Shown here: one piece after another, positions 6,088 to 6,157 of the stretch | Layout: each line of letters begins with the position of its first letter | How positions within the stretch are numbered: position 1 is the first letter of the stretch | Source: Mageeibacillus sp. UBA3708 | GTDB lineage: Bacteria > Bacillota > Clostridia > Saccharofermentanales > Saccharofermentanaceae | Assembly (NCBI GenBank): GCA_002371375.1 | Contig: DFIB01000199.1 | Coordinates: 330 to 6,486 of the forward strand | Direction: 5' to 3' | Length of the DNA stretch: 6,157 nucleotides | The notes under the pieces: generated by a model | What the model was told of the DNA's origin: nothing | Databases searched by the model: none | Seen by the model: the letters and a program-made list of their open reading frames with translations, nothing else | Program-made: the position numbers and the translations under genes

Positions 6088-6157
6088 AATTTTACAGTTT
6101 TATCAGGATGGTCCTCTGCCCCGATTCCAGGCACGAACATCTGCAGGACAAGGAGGA
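6088..6157 (+). ncRNA. Probable mRNA leader of the next gene (candidate L19/rplS leader), cut by the window
   Basis: The 70 bases after trmD contain no ORF start of their own and end in AAGGAGGA (6150-6157), a strong Shine-Dalgarno for a gene beginning just outside. AGGA-tgg-TCCT (6105-6115) can form a tight hairpin. Alternatively GTCC-tc-TGC (6111-6119) can pair with GCAGGAC (6143-6149), and TCCTC (6112-6116) is complementary to GAGGA within the Shine-Dalgarno. Such competing pairings suit a translational switch. In Firmicutes rplS follows trmD and often has an L19 leader, so this is the likely identity. The leader class is inferred from position and from a resemblance I recall; no covariance search was possible. 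Confidence 0.5.

Overview
The window looks like an ordinary chromosomal piece of an anaerobic, low-to-mid GC Firmicute, most likely class Clostridia. Three things point there: the gene order ylxM-ffh-rpsP-khpA-rimM-trmD, a long-form pyrophosphate-dependent phosphofructokinase, and strong AGGAGG-type ribosome binding sites with sigma-A-like promoters. This assignment is inferred from gene content. No rRNA, tRNA, transposase, integrase, phage gene or CRISPR array is visible.

Layout. Positions 1-1162 (minus strand) hold the N-terminal 387 codons of a PPi-dependent 6-phosphofructokinase that runs off the left edge. An AT-rich divergent intergenic region (1163-1286) carries a good promoter for that gene and, on the other strand, an extended -10 box placed so close to the next ATG that the mRNA may be leaderless. 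Positions 1287-2408 (plus) encode a two-helix membrane protein with a C-terminal GGDEF diguanylate cyclase domain. A 104-base gap follows, with a near-consensus promoter overlapped by two short dyads. From 2513 to the right edge runs a compact plus-strand operon: ylxM, ffh (SRP GTPase), rpsP (ribosomal protein S16), khpA (KH RNA-binding protein), rimM (30S maturation factor) and trmD (tRNA m1G37 methyltransferase). After trmD the last 70 bases look like the start of an mRNA leader ending in a Shine-Dalgarno sequence. By conserved gene order the next gene should be rplS (L19).

How the genes work together. The right-hand operon joins protein targeting (YlxM and Ffh) to small-subunit assembly (S16, RimM), RNA binding (KhpA) and reading-frame maintenance (TrmD). 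Its genes are tightly packed (1-nt overlap at rimM/trmD, 1-nt gap at khpA/rimM, 6-14 nt elsewhere). The exception is a 72-nt gap between ffh and rpsP that holds a GC-rich hairpin without a U tract. The phosphofructokinase and the diguanylate cyclase have separate promoters, and nothing in the sequence ties them functionally to the operon.

I found no wholly undescribed system. The points most worth checking are regulatory: the possible leaderless start of the cyclase gene, the dyads over the ylxM promoter, the inter-cistronic hairpin before rpsP and the leader after trmD. At the protein level, TrmD departs from the family at several normally conserved motifs.
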